Source of the DNA: an uncultured Clostridia bacterium
GTDB taxonomy: Bacteria; Bacillota; Clostridia; Christensenellales; UBA3700
Assembly: GCA_945872615.1 (NCBI GenBank)
Contig: CAMBZZ010000011.1
Location: forward strand, 1-49,714
DNA length: 49,714 nt
Direction: 5' to 3'
Below are positions 8,327-18,461 of this stretch, piece by piece. The position numbers were made by a program, and so were the translations under genes. The notes under the pieces were generated by a model. It had not been told where the DNA came from. It saw nothing but the letters and a program-made list of their open reading frames with translations, and did not search any database. Numbering within the stretch: the first letter of the stretch is position 1; every line of letters begins with the position of its first letter.

Positions 8327-8773
8327 ATGAAAATTGCTATAGGTTGCGACCACGGCGGATTTGTACTCAAACCTGCCATAGTCGATACGTTGAAAAAGAG
8401 AGGAATCGAAGTAATAGACTGCGGTTGTCAAGGAGAATCGGTGGATTATCCCGATTATGCGCTCAAGGTAGCGGAGCTTGTGTCAAGCGGACAAGCCGAC
8501 AAAGGCATAGTCTTGTGCGGAACGGGTATAGGAATATCAATCGCCGCCAACAAGGTCAAAGGAATAAGAGCGGCTGTATGTCACGACGAGTTTACCGCAC
8601 AAATGTGTGCGGAACACAACAACGCCAATATCATTGCGTTGGGCGGTAGAGTGCTCAGCGTAGAAAAAGCCGTCAAAATGGTGGAGATTTGGTTGGATAC
8701 CGAGTTTGGCGGAGGCAGACACGCGGGCAGAGTTGACAAAATAACAGCCATAGAGAACAAATATTTTAAGTAA
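8327..8773 (+). CDS. rpiB: Ribose-5-phosphate isomerase B
   Basis: The 148-residue protein interconverts ribose 5-phosphate and ribulose 5-phosphate in the pentose phosphate pathway. RpiB/LacAB family landmarks are GCDHGGF at the N-terminus, VDYPDYA near residue 41, the catalytic-Cys loop LCGTGIGISIAANK at about 64-77 and the C-terminal FGGGRHAGRV. The length is typical. A perfect SD (ACGGAGG, about 8315-8321) precedes ATG 8327. It lies 56 nt after ywlE; a TATAAT-like AT-rich stretch in that gap lacks a convincing -35, so co-transcription with ywlE is likely. Confidence 0.94.
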   Translation: MKIAIGCDHGGFVLKPAIVDTLKKRGIEVIDCGCQGESVDYPDYALKVAELVSSGQADKGIVLCGTGIGISIAANKVKGIRAAVCHDEFTAQMCAEHNNANIIALGGRVLSVEKAVKMVEIWLDTEFGGGRHAGRVDKITAIENKYFK

Positions 8774-8829
8774 AAGTCGAAAAATCGTAACAAACAGATA
8801 TTAAGAACAATTTGACGTTTGTAATATTT

Positions 8830-8859
8830 TTGGACAAACCGTCAATTAGAGGTTATAAA
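8830..8859 (+). promoter_or_regulatory. Candidate promoter positioned inside the leader hairpin
   Basis: TTGGAC (8830-8835), an 18-bp spacer and TATAAA (8854-8859) would start RNA near 8866, inside the left arm of the hairpin at 8857-8905. A transcript from here could form only part of the stem. Another possible -35 (TTGACG, 8812-8817) sits in an imperfect inverted repeat (8812-8821 with about 8834-8845). Confidence 0.4.
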
Positions 8860-8905
8860 TCCTTCCTTCTTGGCATAGAGTTAGATTGTAAAGAAGGGAG
8901 GATTT
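8857..8905 (+). promoter_or_regulatory. SD-sequestering leader hairpin followed by a U run
   Basis: Arms 8857-8871 and 8891-8905 pair over 15 bp with a single G-U pair and a 19-nt loop. The right arm contains the whole SD (AAGGGAGG, 8894-8901) of the lipoprotein gene. It runs straight into T8903-T8907 before ATG 8908. In read-through RNA from rpiB it would hide the SD and could also act as a terminator. Confidence 0.65.
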
Positions 8906-8907
8906 TT

Positions 8908-9612
8908 ATGAACAAAAAAGCACTTGTAATATTGTCGTTGACTGTGATACTTTGCGTAGTTTTGGGTGGATGCCTACAACAAAAAAGCAATCTCGAAAAG
9001 GTAAACGATTTGATTAGTCTTAGGCAAACAATGCTGCTCGAAGGAGGCAACGACGACTTTAGAGTGAGCATCAACCAGACTATGCAAGAAGAGTTGTTTA
9101 TTGCAGACGGCAAAGTTGGCAAGATGATAGAAAAGACGGATCTAACCGTCAAGCCTAACAAAGCAGAATTGCTCGACAAAACTTATAAATACACTATCGT
9201 GGGCGAAAAAGGAACGCTCGAAGGCGAGTTGGTCAAGGATAGATTGGGAGTGTTGTTTGTCGACGATATAGAGGGCATTGGCAATATCGGACGAGTTTTG
9301 CAAGTAAAAGTAAAATACGACGACCAAGAAGTAACTATCGAACTTGCAGACAAAATGTCGCGAGGTATCGGTAGCACCGAGGCGTTGGAGATAGCCTACG
9401 AGACTTTTAAGGACAAAATCGACGAAGCGCTGGCAAGCGATAAGGGCTTGGGAAGAGAAGTGTATATCAAAATGGTCTCCGACAAAAACGGAGGCGAAGA
9501 CTCATATTGGTACGTTTCTTTTATTGCTTCCACAAGTGACTATTGGTCTGTACTCGTCAACGCCATTAGCGGCGAAGTGGTGAGCAAACGAGAGCATTGC
9601 ATTGAAAAATAA
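8908..9612 (+). CDS. Lipoprotein with C-terminal PepSY-like domain
   Basis: The 234-residue product has a signal peptide and lipobox (LGGC, Cys near residue 21), so it should be anchored on the outer face of the membrane. The C-terminal 80 residues (about 152-230) match the PepSY pattern: a helix with ALEIAYETF, then a YWYVSF strand and VLVNAISGEVVSK. PepSY modules occur in protease propeptides and extracellular regulators; no partner is encoded nearby. ATG 8908 was chosen over an in-frame upstream TTG because it follows a near-perfect SD and begins a canonical signal peptide. Expression is probably controlled by the hairpin in which that SD lies. Confidence 0.7.
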   Translation: MNKKALVILSLTVILCVVLGGCLQQKSNLEKVNDLISLRQTMLLEGGNDDFRVSINQTMQEELFIADGKVGKMIEKTDLTVKPNKAELLDKTYKYTIVGEKGTLEGELVKDRLGVLFVDDIEGIGNIGRVLQVKVKYDDQEVTIELADKMSRGIGSTEALEIAYETFKDKIDEALASDKGLGREVYIKMVSDKNGGEDSYWYVSFIASTSDYWSVLVNAISGEVVSKREHCIEK

Positions 9613-9679
9613 CACAGACTTACTTTACGAAAATCGCAAAACGCCCCACGTATCGAGCGTTTTGACGAGTAAAAAGAAT

Positions 9680-9712
9680 AAGCACGCTACAATATATCGT
9701 AGCGTGCTTTTG
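9680..9712. terminator. Bidirectional terminator between lipoprotein and GH3 genes
   Basis: A perfect 11-bp stem (9680-9690 with 9699-9709) with an 8-nt loop is flanked by T/A runs. A weaker 7-bp stem (9638-9644 with 9657-9663) lies just upstream and may be a second stop. Confidence 0.85.
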
Positions 9713-9746
9713 GATTATGTAAGCAAAAATCAAGTTTCGACAACGA

Positions 9747-12320
9747 TTAGTCGTTGGTATCGTTTTCGTTATCTTTTTCTGCCGCTTTTGCTTTGGCTGA
9801 GAGCTTTTCTTCTTTTTGAGCTAGTTTGTCGGCTTTTTTCTGCTCCTTCTTGGCTTGACGAAGTTGGCTTGCTATCTCCCTACGCTCTTTTTGACTGCGC
9901 GAGAGGTTTTGAAGAGATTTTATCAAGCCGACGAAAAGTTTGCCGAGTGCTTTGAGCCTGTGTTTGTTTGCCCAAAGTACCATACCGTCGAGGAAGTCGA
10001 AAGACAAAAGACCGCTGGTAACGCCGCCAAGTCCGCGGATAGGGAACTCCGTCATACCTTGTCTCAGCATTATCATAGCCGTTTCGTCGGCGTCGGGCAC
10101 TTGGCTTCTGATTACGCTAGGCGCTACTGCCATAAATATTTTTCCTATTATACAACATTGCAACTCGCCTACCGTTGTGTTACGGTCAAAGTCGCCACGC
10201 TTAGTAGGGGCGTTGGACTTGATTTCTCCGCCGTATAGAGCTTTGAATTGCTCGCTGTCGATTTCGGTAACGTCATCCAAGTTGTAATATACGGGGCAGA
10301 TAGCCTTGTAGTCAGGCACTTGTTGACTTTCGCCGAAAGTCATCTCGACTTGTTGGCTAAGTCTCACGTCGCGGCTACTGCTTGCAACCATGATGGTATA
10401 CTTGCCGCTGCTTGCGTACCAAGAGTTCGTCTCTGTGTTGAAGAAAGCAAAACTTCTCTCGTCAAGCTCGTAAGACACGCGCTTGCTTTCGCCTGCTTTG
10501 AGGTATGTTTTGTTGAAGCCCTTGAGTTCTTTGTCGGCTTTGAATACTACGGGGGTATCGTCATGGACATATATTTGGCTGACTTCCGCTCCGTCTCTAT
10601 CTCCCGTGTTGGTGACGGTATATGATACGGTGTAGCCGTCTATTTGCAAGTCGCTATACTCGAAAGTAGTATAAGACAAACCGTAACCGAACGGGAATCT
10701 TACCTCCTTACGAGCCGTATCGTAATATCTATAACCTACGAACAAGCCTTCTCTATATTCTACGGCTTTTGGTCCCATCGGGAAGTATTGAGAGCCGATA
10801 TAGTCTTCGAGCGCGATAGGGTAGGTCTCTGCCAATTTTCCGCTTGGATTGACTTTGCCCGTCAAGATATTGAAAATTGCTTCACCGCCCGCTTCGCCCG
10901 GGAGATATGCGTTGATGAGGCACTTGACGTCGTCTGCCCAAGGCATCTCTACAGGAGAGCCTCCCGACAAAACGACTACCGTATTAGGGTTGACTGCGCA
11001 AACTTCTCTGAGAAGTTCTATGTGCGACTTAGGAATACGCAAATGGTGTCTGTCGTAGCCTTCGGACTCGTAGTCGTCCGTCAAGCCTACGAACATAACC
11101 GTCTTTTTGCCTTGCTTGGCAAGGGCTACCGCCTCGTCGAAAAGTTGGTCGTTGCGCTCGTTGCCCTTAGGGTTGTATCCTTGCGCGTATTGATATTGCA
11201 CGCCCAGTTTGTCGAGATTGTCTACGAAGCTAACCAAGTTGTAAGGATTGAGGCGCGAACTTCCGCTACCTTGATAACGGAATTCTTTGGCAAGATTGCC
11301 GATTACTACTATATCGTTGCAGTCGTTCCAAGGCAAAACCTTGTCGTCGTTTTTGAGCAAAACGATAGATTCCTCGGCAATTTTTCTTGCAACCAAGTGA
11401 GCGTTGTCGTAGTCGGCTTGGTGGTCGTCGACGGCGTTTTCTTGTGCTTTGAAGATAAATTCTAATAGGCGAGCAACCACCTTGTCGAGGTCGGCTTCGG
11501 TAATTTTACCGTTTTTGACGGCGTTTACGATGCGTTTGTCGTTTTCGCCGCCGCTACTTGGCATCTCCAAATCCATGCCCGCAAGTATGCCCTCTACACG
11601 GTCGTTGACTGCGTTCCAGTCGGAGACGACGATGCCGTCAAAGCCCCATTCGTCGCGCAAAATATCCGTCAAAAGACGCTTGTTGTCCGAGCAGTAAACG
11701 CCGTTGACGCGGTTGTACGCGCACATCACCGTCCAAGGCTTAGCTTTGACTGCTTCTTCGAACGGAGCAAGATAAATCTCGCGCAAAGTACGCTCGTCTA
11801 CGTAGGAAGATATGGTCATACGCAACCTTTCTTGGTTGTTGGCGCAGAAGTGTTTGAGGGAAGTGCCGACGTTGTTGTCTTGCACGCCTTCTATGTATTT
11901 TCTTGCAAATTTTCCCGCAAGGTAAGGGTCTTCGGAAAGATATTCAAAATTTCGTCCGCAGAGAGGAGAACGCTTGATGTTGGTGCCCGGTCCGAGAATA
12001 ACGCTGACTTGTTGGTCTTTGCATTGGTCTGCAAGACATTCGCCCATTTCGTAAGCGAGGTCGGGATTCCAGGAAGTGGCAAGATTGACGGCGGGAGGAA
12101 AGGCGGTGGCAGGGTAGGATAATTTCATTGCCAGCGATTCGTCCTCGTTGTTTTCTTTGCGCAGTCCGTGAGGTCCGTCGGAGACCATTATCGAAGGTAC
12201 TCCCAAATCGGCAATAGGCTTGGTCGTCCAAAAGTCTTTGCCCGAACACAGTCCGGCTTTTTGCTCCAAAGTCATCTTGCTAATTATTTCGTTGATTTTG
12301 TTTTGTAATTGTTCCGTCAT
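9747..12320 (-). CDS. Glycoside hydrolase family 3 (beta-glucosidase-like), cytoplasmic
   Basis: The 857-residue enzyme lacks a signal peptide, so it likely acts on imported oligosaccharides or glycosides. The N-terminal GH3 barrel (about 1-300) contains KHFCANNQE near 156-164 and the nucleophile Asp234 in VVSDWNAV. The second alpha/beta domain spans about 310-560 and includes GLTDDYESEGYDR. A fibronectin-III-like domain (about 590-680) opens with EVRFPFGYGLSYTTFEYSD. The final 170 residues hold a segment with FPIRGLGG, seen in other clostridial GH3 enzymes as far as I recall, and end in a Lys/Glu/Ala-rich, probably helical tail (about 800-857). SD GGAG supports ATG 12320. It is transcribed alone and divergently from guaB. 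The sugar specificity cannot be assigned. Confidence 0.9.
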   Translation of the reverse strand: MTEQLQNKINEIISKMTLEQKAGLCSGKDFWTTKPIADLGVPSIMVSDGPHGLRKENNEDESLAMKLSYPATAFPPAVNLATSWNPDLAYEMGECLADQCKDQQVSVILGPGTNIKRSPLCGRNFEYLSEDPYLAGKFARKYIEGVQDNNVGTSLKHFCANNQERLRMTISSYVDERTLREIYLAPFEEAVKAKPWTVMCAYNRVNGVYCSDNKRLLTDILRDEWGFDGIVVSDWNAVNDRVEGILAGMDLEMPSSGGENDKRIVNAVKNGKITEADLDKVVARLLEFIFKAQENAVDDHQADYDNAHLVARKIAEESIVLLKNDDKVLPWNDCNDIVVIGNLAKEFRYQGSGSSRLNPYNLVSFVDNLDKLGVQYQYAQGYNPKGNERNDQLFDEAVALAKQGKKTVMFVGLTDDYESEGYDRHHLRIPKSHIELLREVCAVNPNTVVVLSGGSPVEMPWADDVKCLINAYLPGEAGGEAIFNILTGKVNPSGKLAETYPIALEDYIGSQYFPMGPKAVEYREGLFVGYRYYDTARKEVRFPFGYGLSYTTFEYSDLQIDGYTVSYTVTNTGDRDGAEVSQIYVHDDTPVVFKADKELKGFNKTYLKAGESKRVSYELDERSFAFFNTETNSWYASSGKYTIMVASSSRDVRLSQQVEMTFGESQQVPDYKAICPVYYNLDDVTEIDSEQFKALYGGEIKSNAPTKRGDFDRNTTVGELQCCIIGKIFMAVAPSVIRSQVPDADETAMIMLRQGMTEFPIRGLGGVTSGLLSFDFLDGMVLWANKHRLKALGKLFVGLIKSLQNLSRSQKERREIASQLRQAKKEQKKADKLAQKEEKLSAKAKAAEKDNENDTND

Positions 12321-12356
12321 ACTAAACTCCGTTAATCTATTTTGTCATTATATAAT

Positions 12357-12385
12357 ATCATAACACACTCCCGTATTTTTTTCAA
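12357..12385 (-). promoter_or_regulatory. Promoter of the GH3 gene
   Basis: On the minus strand, TTGAAA (12385-12380), a 17-bp spacer and TATGAT (12362-12357) lie about 37 nt before the ATG. A TATAAT-rich stretch follows downstream of this -10. Confidence 0.6.
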
Positions 12386-12428
12386 TCCCTTTTATATAAT
12401 AATTTTTTCCGTTATATATTCCTTATAG

Positions 12429-14027
<1,599 letters not shown>

Positions 14028-14059
14028 CGCTTGCAATCGAAAAAATATCGATAAAGATA

Positions 14060-14087
14060 AGCCGTTCGCAAGAACGGCTGTTTTTTT
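14060..14087 (+). terminator. Intrinsic terminator of guaB
   Basis: An 8-bp stem (14060-14067 with 14072-14079) is capped by a GCAA tetraloop and followed by seven T. A second T-run at 14091-14097 follows. Confidence 0.9.
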
Positions 14088-14140
14088 GTCTTTTTTTGAG
14101 TTTACAAAAAACTTACGTTCTTCCTACCAAAAGGTGATAG

Positions 14141-14166
14141 TTGCAAAATTTGCAAAATTCTATAAT
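14141..14166 (+). promoter_or_regulatory. Activator-type promoter of the pst operon with a Pho-box-like direct repeat
   Basis: A perfect -10 TATAAT (14161-14166) has no usable -35. In its place are two consecutive copies of TTGCAAAAT at 9-bp spacing (14141-14149 and 14150-14158). Direct repeats replacing the -35 are the design of PhoB/PhoP-activated promoters. Further upstream TTTACA (14101-14106) and TTACGT may add half-sites. Control by the PhoB encoded in this cluster is inferred. Confidence 0.5.
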
Positions 14167-14195
14167 CAAGGCGACGACAAAAAAGGAGAAAAGCA

Positions 14196-15137
14196 ATGAA
14201 AAATTCACTTAAAAAGATTGTAGCAATTATTGCAATGGTAGCGACTATGATATGTTCGGTCGTTATGTTGAGTGCTTGCGGCGTAGGGGAAAAGAATATC
14301 ACCGTAGTTGCAAGAGAACAAGGTAGTGGAACGAGAGAAGCTTTCGACAAGGTGGTAACCGACGGAGCAGGTAATTATTTGGAGATGAAGGTCGACGGTA
14401 AAAAGGTGTACAATACCACGGCTACCGCGGATATTCAAAAAGAGACGGGTAACGTGCTCAGCAAGGTGGCAACCGACGCCAATGCAATAGGCTACGTGTC
14501 GCTCGGCTCGGTCAACGATACGGTCAAGGTGCTCAAGGTCAACGGCATAACGCCGTCTGCACAAAGCGTACTCGACGGAACGTATAGTATCCAAAGACCG
14601 TTCGTAATTATGACAAATAGTAGCGTTACTTTGAGCGATTTGGCAAAGGATTTTCTCTCTTATCTCAAGAGCGACGCTAGCAGTACTCACGCCGAAGAAG
14701 CAGGCTGTATCTTCCTCGAGGATCCTGCAAAACGCGGCAAAAACCCAATACAGGTCGAAGATTTTACTCCTAAGGCGGAGCTTCCGCAAGGCGATAAAGT
14801 TGTAATCAACGGCTCTACTTCTATGGAAAAGTTTATCAAAAAGGCTATGTCGGGTTACGCAAGCTTGTACGGCAGAAGTGCTGACGATTTGTTCACCCTC
14901 GACTTGCAAGGATCTTCCGTAGGTAAGAGCGCGGTCGAAAACGACAAAAACGGTAACGTGATAGGCTTGTCGAGCGCCGCAGTAGACGAAGACGGAATAG
15001 AGAGCTTCAACGTTTGCCTCGATGCCGTAGCTGTCATAGTCAACGTCCAAAACAATGCGGTCAGCGATTTGACCTTGGGTCAGTTGTACAACGTCTTTAG
15101 TGGAAAAATAGTTAAATTTAGTCAGTTGAACGGTTGA
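14196..15137 (+). CDS. pstS: Phosphate-binding lipoprotein PstS, circularly permuted
   Basis: The 313-residue lipoprotein (lipobox LSAC, Cys28) binds phosphate outside the membrane for the Pst ABC transporter. All PstS hallmarks are present, but the halves are swapped. Residues 34-190 carry the usually C-terminal half: AREQGSGTREAF at 39-50, IGYVSLGSV at 98-106, RPFVIMT at 134-140. Residues 200-313 carry the usually N-terminal half: INGSTSMEKF at 204-213, LQGSSVGKSA at 237-246, VIVNVQNNAVSDLTLGQL at 280-297 and the ending VFSGKIVKFSQLNG. The protein ends exactly where ordinary PstS would continue into the REQGSGT strand. Ligand residues Arg40, Ser44, Gly45 and Thr46 are present; the position of the usual ligand Asp in DIGMASR-like text reads VIGLSS. 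SD AAAGGAG supports ATG 14196. Confidence 0.9.
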   Translation: MKNSLKKIVAIIAMVATMICSVVMLSACGVGEKNITVVAREQGSGTREAFDKVVTDGAGNYLEMKVDGKKVYNTTATADIQKETGNVLSKVATDANAIGYVSLGSVNDTVKVLKVNGITPSAQSVLDGTYSIQRPFVIMTNSSVTLSDLAKDFLSYLKSDASSTHAEEAGCIFLEDPAKRGKNPIQVEDFTPKAELPQGDKVVINGSTSMEKFIKKAMSGYASLYGRSADDLFTLDLQGSSVGKSAVENDKNGNVIGLSSAAVDEDGIESFNVCLDAVAVIVNVQNNAVSDLTLGQLYNVFSGKIVKFSQLNG

Positions 15138-15138
15138 T

Positions 15139-16986
15139 ATGAATACGAAACTCAAAGAAAAAATAGGTAAGATATTCTTTGGCACCTCGGCGGTTATTTG
15201 TATAATCGCCGTCGTAGCCATTTTTGTCTTTATGCTTATCAAGAGTATACCAGCTCTTAATAAAATAGGATTTTTCCAATTCGTTACGGGAGAGGTGTGG
15301 GCACCGGATAGATTGGATAAGTTGGACGCACCGACGCTTGCGGGCAGTTACGGCATATTCAAGATGATAGTGTCGACACTTGCCGCTACAGTCGGAGCAT
15401 TGCTCGTCGGTGGAAGTCTCGGTTATTTTACGGCGGTATTCATAGCATTTTATTGTCCGAAGAAACTCAAAAAAATATTTTCTTCCGTCATCAATCTTTT
15501 GGCAGGAATACCAAGCGTAGTGTACGGCTTTTTCGGTATAGTGTTTTTGTTGCCTCTGCTTGCTAAGATTGCTCCCAACAACGGTAGCGGACTACTTGCC
15601 ACTTCGCTTATACTCGGTATTATGATTATGCCGACGATAGTATCCTTGTCGGTGACGTCTTTCGACGCCGTGCCGAGAAATTTTTACGAAGGGGCGTTGG
15701 CAATAGGTGCCACTCATACGCAAGCGGTGTTCGGTGTTATGACTAGGGCTGCAAGGTCGGGCGTTACCGCTTCGTTGGTGCTAGGTATTGGCAGAGCGTT
15801 GGGCGAAACTATGGCGGTGGTCATGGTGGCTGGCAACTCTGTGGCATATCCTCAAAGCTTATTCAATAGTTTTAGAGTTATGACTGCCAATATCGTCATG
15901 GAGATGGGATATGCGGGAGAAGTCCAACAAGGGGCTCTGGTAGCGACGGGCGTGATACTTTTGTTTTTCGTCATGCTGGTCAACGTCGTATTTTCGATAA
16001 TTTCTAAGAAGGCTGTGTCAAAAATAAGTTCACAGCAAAGTAAAAAGAGCGAAAAAAAGACAAAAACGAGCGTAGCCAACTCCAAAATGCGCAAAATTGC
16101 CGCTACGCTTCAAGACGCAAGGCAGAGGGTTAGGTACTTGCTCAATACCCCAAATATCGGCAAAGTTGCTTCTATCGGGGCAGGGGTTTTATCCGCCGTC
16201 GCATTGGTATTGGTGATAGGATTTATTCTTGTCAAGGGCACGCCTTTTCTCATTCAAAATCCGCATTTACTCATTGGTAAATATCAATTCGACAGCGAAC
16301 AAGTCACGATATTGCCTTCGATAGTCACTACGTTGATGACGGTCTTTCTCAGTTTGATTATCGCTATTCCTATAGGCATAGGCACGGCGATTTTTCTCAA
16401 CGAATACGCACCAAAAAAGTCTTGGCTCGTCAAGGTGATAAAAGGGGCAATAGATATACTCAACGGTGTACCTTCGATTGTCTACGGACTTTTCGGAATG
16501 ATAACGTTCGTAGCGCTCATCAAGGGCACGGGGTCGATATTGGCGGGCTCGCTTACCGTAAGTATTATGTTGTTGCCTACGATAGTCAGGTCGACCCAAG
16601 AAAGTCTTAAGTCTGTAGAAGGTGGCTTGAGAGAAGGCAGTTTTGCACTGGGTGCGGGCAAATTGAGAACTATATTCTCAGTAGTGTTGCCGTCAGCTAT
16701 GCCGGGTATCGTTTCGGCTATCATACTTAGTATGGGTAGGGTAATTAGCGAATCGGCTCCGTTTATTTATACGATGGGCTCGGTCATCTCGGCAATGCCT
16801 AACAGTTATCTAGATTCCAACGCGACTTTGGCGGTAGCATTGTACAGACTGTCGGGCGAAGGTTGGTACGTAAACGAGGCTTACGCCACCGCGGTAGTAT
16901 TGATAATAGTAGTACTGGTACTTAACCTATTTGCAGAGTTGATTGCAGGTAGACTTAACAGAAGACTCAAAGGAGAAAAAAGATGA
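15139..16986 (+). CDS. PstC-PstA fusion: phosphate ABC transporter permease in one chain
   Basis: The 615-residue protein fuses the two permeases of the phosphate transporter. Residues 1-290 are PstC-like, with the EAA loop near [16 protein letters not shown] and [16 protein letters not shown]. Residues 350-615 are PstA-like, with [18 protein letters not shown] and [13 protein letters not shown]. Each half contains the conserved [13 protein letters not shown] or [13 protein letters not shown] segment. A charged linker (about 291-335) joins them, and about 12 membrane helices are expected. In most bacteria these are two genes that form a heterodimer. The start lies 1 nt after the pstS stop and the stop overlaps pstB by ATGA. 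No frameshift or internal stop is present, so this is a true fusion. Confidence 0.92.
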   Translation: MNTKLKEKIGKIFFGTSAVICIIAVVAIFVFMLIKSIPALNKIGFFQFVTGEVWAPDRLDKLDAPTLAGSYGIFKMIVSTLAATVGALLVGGSLGYFTAVFIAFYCPKKLKKIFSSVINLLAGIPSVVYGFFGIVFLLPLLAKIAPNNGSGLLATSLILGIMIMPTIVSLSVTSFDAVPRNFYEGALAIGATHTQAVFGVMTRAARSGVTASLVLGIGRALGETMAVVMVAGNSVAYPQSLFNSFRVMTANIVMEMGYAGEVQQGALVATGVILLFFVMLVNVVFSIISKKAVSKISSQQSKKSEKKTKTSVANSKMRKIAATLQDARQRVRYLLNTPNIGKVASIGAGVLSAVALVLVIGFILVKGTPFLIQNPHLLIGKYQFDSEQVTILPSIVTTLMTVFLSLIIAIPIGIGTAIFLNEYAPKKSWLVKVIKGAIDILNGVPSIVYGLFGMITFVALIKGTGSILAGSLTVSIMLLPTIVRSTQESLKSVEGGLREGSFALGAGKLRTIFSVVLPSAMPGIVSAIILSMGRVISESAPFIYTMGSVISAMPNSYLDSNATLAVALYRLSGEGWYVNEAYATAVVLIIVVLVLNLFAELIAGRLNRRLKGEKR

Positions 16987-17762
16987 AAAAGGACAAAAAG
17001 ACGATAGGGCTCGGACAAAATCTCAGCGTAGAGGGCGCCAACCTGTGGTACGGGGATTTTCAAGCTCTCAAAAATATCAATATAGAGATACCCGCCAAGC
17101 AAGTGACGGCGTTTATCGGTCCGTCGGGTTGCGGAAAATCCACTTTTCTCAAGTGCTTCAATAGAATGAACGACTTGGTGGAGGGATGCAAAATCAACGG
17201 AAAATTTTTGATGGGCGACGTGGATATATACGGAAAAATCGACGTCAACGAATTGAGAAAAAACGTGGGAATGGTGTTTCAGAAGCCTAACCCGTTTCCT
17301 ATGACCATATACGACAATATCGCCTTCGGTCCTCGCACCTTTGGTATAACGTCACGAGCCAAACTTGACGAGATAGTAGAAAAATCTCTACGTCAAGCGG
17401 CAATGTGGGACGAACTCAAGGACAGACTGAGGAAATCGGCTTTGGGGTTGTCGGGCGGACAGCAACAGCGTCTGTGCATAGCGCGCTCGCTAGCCGCCAA
17501 CCCGCAAATACTTTTGATGGACGAGCCGACGTCGGCTCTCGACCCTATTTCTACGGGCAAAATAGAAGAATTGATGGAAGAGCTAAAGCGCGATTTGACG
17601 GTGGTGATAGTCACTCACAATATGCAGCAAGCCGTCAGAATAGCCGACAAGACCGCATTTTTTCTATTGGGAGAATTGATAGAATACGGCGACACCGACG
17701 ATATATTTACTTCGCCTACCAAAGAGCAAACCGAGAGATATATTACGGGCAGATTCGGTTGA
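16983..17762 (+). CDS. pstB: Phosphate ABC transporter ATP-binding protein
   Basis: The 259-residue ATPase powers phosphate import. Walker [10 protein letters not shown] (~45-53), the PstB-typical [15 protein letters not shown] segment, signature LSGGQQQR (~156-163), Walker [12 protein letters not shown] (~176-186) and the switch His in [10 protein letters not shown] are all seen. It overlaps the permease gene by 4 nt and an SD (AAGGAG, ~16970) lies within that gene's end. It follows pstS and pstCA in one operon. Confidence 0.96.
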   Translation: MKKDKKTIGLGQNLSVEGANLWYGDFQALKNINIEIPAKQVTAFIGPSGCGKSTFLKCFNRMNDLVEGCKINGKFLMGDVDIYGKIDVNELRKNVGMVFQKPNPFPMTIYDNIAFGPRTFGITSRAKLDEIVEKSLRQAAMWDELKDRLRKSALGLSGGQQQRLCIARSLAANPQILLMDEPTSALDPISTGKIEELMEELKRDLTVVIVTHNMQQAVRIADKTAFFLLGELIEYGDTDDIFTSPTKEQTERYITGRFG

Positions 17763-17766
17763 TTAG

Positions 17767-17795
17767 TTGATAAGACTTAGAAATAATGATATAAT
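17767..17795 (+). promoter_or_regulatory. Internal promoter before phoU
   Basis: TTGATA (17767-17772), a 17-bp spacer and a perfect TATAAT (17790-17795) lie in the 45-bp pstB-phoU gap. The phoU SD (GGAG, 17796-17799) falls between this -10 and the expected start site near 17802. Transcripts from here would have a leader of about 6 nt without the SD, while read-through transcripts would contain it. Confidence 0.5.
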
Positions 17796-17807
17796 GGAGA
17801 AAAATAG

Positions 17808-18461
17808 ATGAGCGTAAGAAAATATTTTGAAGAGCAACTAGACAATCTCAAGACGCGTATGGTCGAGATGTGTAGGATGAGTGAAAAAATGATAGAAAAT
17901 GCGATACAGGCTATCGAAAATCACGACAAAGAGTTGGGAAAAAGCATATCGCAGACAGACAAAACTATTGACGAATACGAGATGAATATCGAGCAAGGCT
18001 GTATGAGAATTTTGCTCAAACAACAACCCGTGGCTAAGGACTTTAGGGAAGTGTCGGCAATGCTCAAAATGATAACCGACATAGAGCGATTCGGCGACCA
18101 AGCAAGCGATATAGGAGACATTGTATCTACTATGAGCGACGACGGATACGTGGTCAAACTGGCACACATCACCGCTATGGGAAAACTCGCCGTAGTTATG
18201 GCTAGGGCAAGCGTAGATTCCTTTATCAACGACGACGAAAGATTGGCAGACGAAGTGATTGCCATGGACGACGATATGGATAGACTTTTCGTCAAGGTCA
18301 AAGCCGACTTGATAGAACTCATCAAGCAAGACGGCGCCAACGCAGACCAAGCAATCGAATTTATGATGATAGCCAAGTATCTTGAAAGAATTGGAGACCA
18401 TGCCGTCAACGTGGCGGAGTGGACGAAATATTACCTAACGGGAGTGCACAAAAAATTTTGA
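17808..18461 (+). CDS. phoU: Phosphate signalling complex protein PhoU
   Basis: The 217-residue cytoplasmic helical protein links the Pst transporter to the PhoR kinase and dampens the Pho response when phosphate is ample. Two PhoU repeats are seen, each with the metal-binding signature: DIERFGDQASDI (~97-108) and YLERIGDHAVNVAEW (~191-205). The length is standard. Its stop shares one base with the next gene (TGATG), so PhoU and the PhoB/PhoR pair are made together. Confidence 0.95.
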   Translation: MSVRKYFEEQLDNLKTRMVEMCRMSEKMIENAIQAIENHDKELGKSISQTDKTIDEYEMNIEQGCMRILLKQQPVAKDFREVSAMLKMITDIERFGDQASDIGDIVSTMSDDGYVVKLAHITAMGKLAVVMARASVDSFINDDERLADEVIAMDDDMDRLFVKVKADLIELIKQDGANADQAIEFMMIAKYLERIGDHAVNVAEWTKYYLTGVHKKF

